8,941 nucleotides of DNA from Christensenella sp. UBA5399 (lineage in GTDB: Bacteria > Bacillota > Clostridia > Christensenellales > Christensenellaceae): positions 41,442 through 50,382 of the forward strand of contig DHOD01000083.1 of assembly GCA_002407725.1 (NCBI GenBank), given 5' to 3'. Each line of letters opens with the position of its first letter. Position 1 is the stretch's first letter. The position numbers and the translations under genes are program-made. This document shows, one piece after another, positions 5,336 through 8,941 of this stretch. Under the pieces are notes generated by a model, which saw only the letters and a program-made list of their open reading frames with translations, did not search any database and was not told where the DNA came from.

Positions 5336-6310
5336 ATGAAAATAGTTGTACTTGACGGTTTTACAGAGAATCCGGGCGATATATCGTGGGAGCCGATCTC
5401 ATCACAGGGAGAGTTTGCGGTGTACGACAGGACATCGTTTGACCCAGGTAACATTGCGCCCATTTTGGAACGCGCAAAGGATGCGGAAGTGATTTTCACA
5501 AACAAGACGCCCATCACAAAGACGGTGATCGATCAACTGCCCAGCCTGAAGTATGTCGGCGTGCTGGCGACAGGGTTCAATGTTGTGGATGTGGATTACG
5601 CGAAGGAAAAAGGTATTCTGGTCAGCAACATCCCCACGTACGGCACGGCTGCGGTTGCGCAGTATGCGACGGCGTTGTTGCTGGAAATGTGCCACCATGT
5701 AGGCGAGCATTCGGCATGCGTGCTCAACGGCGACTGGGAGAACAACGACGACTGGTGCTTCTGGAACCATCCGCTGGTGGAGCTGGAAGGCAAGACGATC
5801 GGCCTGCTTGGATTTGGACGCATCGGACAGGCGTTTGCGAAAATTGTGCAGGCGCTGGGCATGAAGGTGCTGGTGTACGACGTATACCAGGATAAGGCGC
5901 TGGAAAGCGATACGCTCCAATATGCGGACTTGGATACGGTGCTGCGGCAGTCGGACGTGATATCGCTGCACTGCCCCCTGACGGCGGACAACACGGGCAT
6001 GATCAATGCGGCAAACATTGCCAAGATGAAGGACGGCGTCATGATCGTCAATACTTCGCGTGGGCCGCTGATCAATGAGAAGGACCTGGCGGACGCGCTG
6101 AATAACGGTAAAGTGGCATATGCCGCGGTGGACGTTGTTTCGACAGAGCCGATCAGGCCGGACAACCCGCTGCTTGGGGCAAAGAACATGATTATCACGC
6201 CCCACATTGCCTGGGCGCCTAAGGAATCAAGGATGCGGCTGATGGATATTGCTGCGGAAAACCTGCGGCAATACGTTGCTGGGAACCCTGTAAATATCGT
6301 AAATAAATAG
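5336..6310 (+). CDS. D-isomer-specific 2-hydroxyacid dehydrogenase (glycerate/hydroxypyruvate reductase-like)
   Basis: This 324-aa NAD(P)-dependent oxidoreductase interconverts a 2-keto acid and a D-2-hydroxy acid. The Rossmann motif GFGRIG is at residues 159-164, with the acidic D182 (VYDVY) at the end of the next strand, favouring NAD(H). The catalytic triad is intact: R242 (NTSRGPL), E271 (VVSTEP) and H290 (TPHIAWA). The catalytic-domain start (MKIVVLDGF) and YVGVLATGFNVVD (73-85) are typical. Length matches hydroxypyruvate/glycerate dehydrogenases and related enzymes. AAGGAG at 5323-5328 lies 7 bases from the ATG. It is the second gene of the operon, 11 bp before the SDR gene. Glycerate, glyoxylate or a longer sugar-acid could be the substrate; the family alone does not decide. 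Confidence 0.92.
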   Translation: MKIVVLDGFTENPGDISWEPISSQGEFAVYDRTSFDPGNIAPILERAKDAEVIFTNKTPITKTVIDQLPSLKYVGVLATGFNVVDVDYAKEKGILVSNIPTYGTAAVAQYATALLLEMCHHVGEHSACVLNGDWENNDDWCFWNHPLVELEGKTIGLLGFGRIGQAFAKIVQALGMKVLVYDVYQDKALESDTLQYADLDTVLRQSDVISLHCPLTADNTGMINAANIAKMKDGVMIVNTSRGPLINEKDLADALNNGKVAYAAVDVVSTEPIRPDNPLLGAKNMIITPHIAWAPKESRMRLMDIAAENLRQYVAGNPVNIVNK

Positions 6311-6321
6311 GAGAATCAACG

Positions 6322-7092
6322 ATGGCAAATATATTGGATAAATTTGACCTGACCGGCAAAAAAGCTATGGTCACAGGAGGCGCGCGGGGGCTCAGCCTGG
6401 GCATTGCGCGTGCGCTCAACGAGGCGGGCGCGACGGTGGTGCTGATGGATGTGCTGGACGAAGTCGGCGAATCGGCAAAAGCGCTTGCAGGCAAAGGCGG
6501 GCAGTGCTTCGGTGTAAAGTGCGACATGAATATTGTGGATGACATTGACAAGGGTTTTGACGAGGCGCTGGAGATGCTCGGCGGCCGGCTGGATATACTG
6601 GTCAACGGCGCGGGCATACAGTTTCGCTGCCCGTCTGCCGATTTCCCGGCGGACATGTGGTATAAGGTGGTCAACATCGATATGAACGCGGTGTTCTTTA
6701 TGTGCCAGCGCGCGGGGCGCGTCATGCTGAAGCAGAAGTACGGGAAAATCATCAACATCGCATCGATGAACGCGTTTTTCGGCGGTACAATCGTGCCGGC
6801 TTACGCTGCCAGCAAGGGCGGCGTGGCAATGATCACCAAGGCGCTGTCCAACGAGTGGGCGGGCGAAGGCATCAATGTCAACGCGATTGCGCCCGGATAC
6901 ATGATTTCCGACATGTCCAAGACGATGCGCGATGTGCCGGGGCAGGTGGACGAGTTGACAAAGCGCATACCGGCAGGGCGCTGGGGTGACGACGAGGATA
7001 TGCAGGGGTTGGCGGTATATCTGGCGTCCGATGCGTCTGCTTATGTCAGTGGAACAGTCATCCCGGTGGATGGCGGTTTCATGTGCCGCTAG
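6322..7092 (+). CDS. Short-chain dehydrogenase/reductase (gluconate 5-dehydrogenase / KduD-like)
   Basis: This 256-aa classical SDR carries the cofactor motif TGGARGLSLG (residues 18-27), D43 after the second strand (VVLMD, suggesting NAD(H)), NGAG (95-98), and the catalytic S148, Y161 and K165 (the YAASK motif). The C-terminal IPVDGGF (247-253) is typical. General similarity is to gluconate 5-dehydrogenase and 2-deoxy-D-gluconate 3-dehydrogenase (KduD) enzymes that oxidise or reduce a secondary hydroxyl of a sugar acid or polyol. The ribosome binding site (GGAG, 6310-6313) begins inside the stop codon of the previous gene, and the transketolase gene follows after 16 bp. The precise substrate is unknown. 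Confidence 0.92.
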   Translation: MANILDKFDLTGKKAMVTGGARGLSLGIARALNEAGATVVLMDVLDEVGESAKALAGKGGQCFGVKCDMNIVDDIDKGFDEALEMLGGRLDILVNGAGIQFRCPSADFPADMWYKVVNIDMNAVFFMCQRAGRVMLKQKYGKIINIASMNAFFGGTIVPAYAASKGGVAMITKALSNEWAGEGINVNAIAPGYMISDMSKTMRDVPGQVDELTKRIPAGRWGDDEDMQGLAVYLASDASAYVSGTVIPVDGGFMCR

Positions 7093-7108
7093 AAAGGAAG
7101 GAACGATT

Positions 7109-7942
7109 ATGGCTTTATCTGAACAAAGGATCGGTGAACTGAACGAGCTCTGCCGCAACTTCCGGCTTGAGCTGATGGATATGCTTTTTAAAGCGCAGTC
7201 GGGGCATCCGGGCGGGTCGCTCTCGGTGTGCGAGATATTGACGTCGCTGTATTTTGTGGAGGCGAATGTAGACCCGAAAAATCCGGGCGATGTCAACCGC
7301 GACAGGATTGTCCTGTCCAAAGGGCACGCAGCGCCCATGATGTATATCGAGCTTGCGGAAAAAGGCTTTTTCGCCAAGGATGAGCTGAAGACGCTGCGCT
7401 GCATCGATACGCGCATGCAGGGGCACCCCAGCTCCAAAAACACCCCGGGCGTAGACCTGACGGCGGGGCCGCTGGGCATGGGTCTTTCGGCGGGCGTAGG
7501 GATGGCGCTTGGACTAAAGATGAAAAACAGCCCTGCGACAGTATACGTCGTGCTGGGCGACGGCGAGATCAACGAAGGTACGATTTGGGAAGCCTGCATG
7601 AGCGCCAGCAAGTTTGGTACGGATAACCTGATTGCAATACTGGACAAAAACAACGTGCAGCTTGACGGTACGGTGGATGAGATTATGCCGATGGGCGATG
7701 TGGCGGCAAAGTTCGCGTCGTTCGGTTTTGAGGTGTTGCACTGCAACGGGCATGATATTGCCGCCCTGTGCGACGTCATCGAGCAGGCCAAGGCAGTGCA
7801 GGGCAAGCCCGTGATGATCATTGCGGATACGGTCAAGGGCAAGGGTGTTTCATTTATGGAAGGCCAGAACGCATGGCACGGCAAGCCGCTGAGCGAGGAA
7901 GATTACAAGCAGGCGGTCAAGGAATTGGGAAGGGAGAACTGA
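7109..7942 (+). CDS. Transketolase, N-terminal (thiamine-diphosphate-binding) subunit
   Basis: This 277-aa protein is the first half of a split transketolase. It carries GHPGG (32-36), the KGHAAP segment (71-76), TAGPLGMGLSAGVG (118-131) and the ThDP/Mg binding motif starting GDGEINEG (150-157) and ending NN (181-182). The late WHGKP (256-260) is also typical. The open frame extends upstream to 6986 but that part overlaps the SDR gene. The ATG at 7109, preceded by an AAGGAAGGAA purine stretch, begins the conserved N-terminus. It is separated from the C-terminal subunit by a single base, so the two are co-translated as an alpha2beta2-type enzyme. Split transketolases often work in dedicated carbon-source pathways (apulose-4-phosphate and 6-deoxy-6-sulfofructose transketolases are known examples), but this one cannot be assigned. 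Confidence 0.93.
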   Translation: MALSEQRIGELNELCRNFRLELMDMLFKAQSGHPGGSLSVCEILTSLYFVEANVDPKNPGDVNRDRIVLSKGHAAPMMYIELAEKGFFAKDELKTLRCIDTRMQGHPSSKNTPGVDLTAGPLGMGLSAGVGMALGLKMKNSPATVYVVLGDGEINEGTIWEACMSASKFGTDNLIAILDKNNVQLDGTVDEIMPMGDVAAKFASFGFEVLHCNGHDIAALCDVIEQAKAVQGKPVMIIADTVKGKGVSFMEGQNAWHGKPLSEEDYKQAVKELGREN

Positions 7943-7943
7943 C

Positions 7944-8882
7944 ATGAATAAATCATTAAGGGCTGTATACGGCGAAACCCTGGCCAGGTTGGGCAAGGAC
8001 CATTCGGATTTTGTAGTGCTGGACGCAGATGTTTCCAATTCCACAATGTCGCGTATATTTGGCGACAGCTTCCCGGAGCGCTTCTTTAACGTGGGGATCG
8101 CGGAGGCCAACATGGTGGCGATGGGCGCGGGATTTTCGGAAGTGGGCTATACGCCGTTCCTGAATACGTTTGGCGTGTTCCTGGCTTCCATTGGGCTGAT
8201 TGGCGCGCGGACATATGGATCATATTCCCACATGAACATGAAGTTTGTGGGGGCGTACGGCGGGCTTTCCGACGCGTTTGACGGGCCGACCCACCATTCG
8301 CTCGAGGATATCGCGATCATGCGCACATTGCCCAACTTCGAGGTGATTGTTGCAAGCGATGCGCTGCAGACCGAGTGGATTGTGGAATACGCGCTGCAGA
8401 GCCCCGAGCCAATGTACATCCGGCTGTCGCGCGAGGCGATGGTGCCAAAGTACAGCGGCAAGGATTTTGCGCCGGGCAAGGGCAAGGTGCTGCGCGAGGG
8501 CGGCGATGTGACAATCATGGCTTGCGGCGTGATGGTGGACGAGGCGATGGGCGCGGCCGATACGTTGGCACAGGCCGGCATCGAGGCGCGCGTGGTGGAT
8601 ATGTTCTTTATCAAGCCGATTGACAGGGCGCTGATACTGGAGAGCGCGGCCAAGACAGGCGCGATCGTAACTGCGGAGGAGCACAGCGTGATCGGTGGGC
8701 TGGGCGGCGCGGTGGCCGAGGTGCTGGCATCCGGCGGCGGCAGCTTTGTTCCGCAGGAGTTTGTGGGCCTTGGCGATACCCATGCCGAATGCGGACCGTA
8801 CGGTGAATTGTTTGAAAAATACAACGTCTCGGCGGATTCCATCGCGGCGGCTGCAAAGAAAGCAATTGCCAGGAAAAAATAA
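7944..8882 (+). CDS. Transketolase, C-terminal subunit
   Basis: This 312-aa protein is the pyrimidine-binding plus C-terminal half of the split transketolase. The cofactor-activating glutamate is E54 in FNVGIAEANMVAMGAG (48-63). The GPTHHSLEDIA segment (114-124) and the later VTAEEHSVIGGLGG (242-255) are both family landmarks. AGGGAG upstream (7931-7936) lies within the end of the previous gene, 7 bases from the ATG, and the stop-to-start gap is one base, indicating coupled translation. With the N-terminal subunit it should transfer a two-carbon ketol group from a ketose donor to an aldose acceptor in the cytoplasm. It is the last gene of the operon and is followed by a terminator. Confidence 0.93.
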   Translation: MNKSLRAVYGETLARLGKDHSDFVVLDADVSNSTMSRIFGDSFPERFFNVGIAEANMVAMGAGFSEVGYTPFLNTFGVFLASIGLIGARTYGSYSHMNMKFVGAYGGLSDAFDGPTHHSLEDIAIMRTLPNFEVIVASDALQTEWIVEYALQSPEPMYIRLSREAMVPKYSGKDFAPGKGKVLREGGDVTIMACGVMVDEAMGAADTLAQAGIEARVVDMFFIKPIDRALILESAAKTGAIVTAEEHSVIGGLGGAVAEVLASGGGSFVPQEFVGLGDTHAECGPYGELFEKYNVSADSIAAAAKKAIARKK

Positions 8883-8894
8883 ACGATAGTACTG

Positions 8895-8923
8895 AGGGGG
8901 GCCGTCCTGGCCTCCCTTTTTTA
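8895..8923 (+). terminator. Rho-independent terminator of the catabolic operon
   Basis: A GC-rich stem GGGGGGCC (8897-8904) with GGCCTCCC (8910-8917), containing one G-U pair and extendable by two weaker pairs, closes a 5-nt loop and is followed by six T residues (8918-8923). It lies 12 bp after the transketolase stop. Confidence 0.92.
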
Positions 8924-8941
8924 TGTACAGAATCCACTGGC

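Noticed and set aside
5402..6205. A 267-codon - strand open frame opposite the 2-hydroxyacid dehydrogenase
   Set aside because: It is a shadow of a well-supported gene; the product is Arg/His/Gln-rich without motifs or a ribosome binding site in context.
6986..7108. A longer N-terminus for the transketolase N-terminal subunit
   Set aside because: This extension overlaps the SDR gene by over 100 bp and does not resemble transketolase; the ATG at 7109 has a purine-rich site and begins the conserved sequence.
6316..7884. A 522-codon open frame on the - strand opposite the SDR and transketolase genes
   Set aside because: It lies antisense to two genes with intact catalytic motifs, has a low-complexity Ser/Pro/Arg/His-rich product with no recognisable domain, and is explained by the codon bias of the real genes.
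1..8941. CRISPR arrays, tRNA or rRNA genes, insertion sequences
   Set aside because: No spaced direct repeats, no tRNA-like cloverleaf sequence, and no transposase or terminal inverted repeats were seen on either strand.

Overview
The window looks like a piece of a chromosome from an anaerobic, Gram-positive-type bacterium, probably a Clostridia-class Firmicute of moderate GC content. The signs are strong GGAGG-type ribosome binding sites, near-consensus sigma-A-like promoters, intrinsic terminators with long T-runs, a lipobox lipoprotein and a split (two-gene) transketolase. The genus cannot be fixed from the sequence; Christensenella-like or Oscillospirales-like lineages are only a guess. 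The locus is for import and breakdown of a sugar, polyol or sugar acid.

Layout. (a) 1-1592, + strand: the 3' end of a carbohydrate ABC transporter operon, with a truncated permease followed by a complete second permease of the ribose/AI-2/galactofuranose type, closed by an intrinsic terminator. (b) 1593-1781: a short convergent intergenic region with three hairpins. (c) 1782-4080, - strand: read in transcription order, a GntR/FCD-family regulator, a cyclase-family (kynurenine-formamidase-like) metal hydrolase, a terminator, then a lipoprotein of unknown function that appears to have its own promoter embedded in that terminator. (d) 4081-4394: a divergent control region. It holds two overlapping face-to-face promoters sharing a 14-bp perfect palindrome centred on GTATAC, a 13-bp inverted repeat in the regulator leader, and a leader of about 150 nt before the catabolic operon. 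(e) 4395-8882, + strand: a tight five-gene catabolic operon of TIM-barrel sugar isomerase/epimerase, D-2-hydroxyacid dehydrogenase, short-chain dehydrogenase, and transketolase N- and C-terminal subunits, ended by a strong terminator at about 8895-8923.

How it may work together (inference). The transporter brings in a carbohydrate. The isomerase/epimerase, the two NAD(P)-dependent oxidoreductases and possibly the cyclase-like hydrolase remodel it. The dedicated transketolase moves a two-carbon ketol unit into central metabolism. The GntR/FCD regulator probably controls both its own operon and the catabolic operon through the shared GTATAC palindrome, responding to the substrate or an intermediate. 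No sugar kinase, aldolase or dehydratase is present in the window, so the substrate cannot be named and the pathway does not match any complete pathway I can recall. The most interesting parts are this unassigned pathway and the compact divergent promoter/operator.
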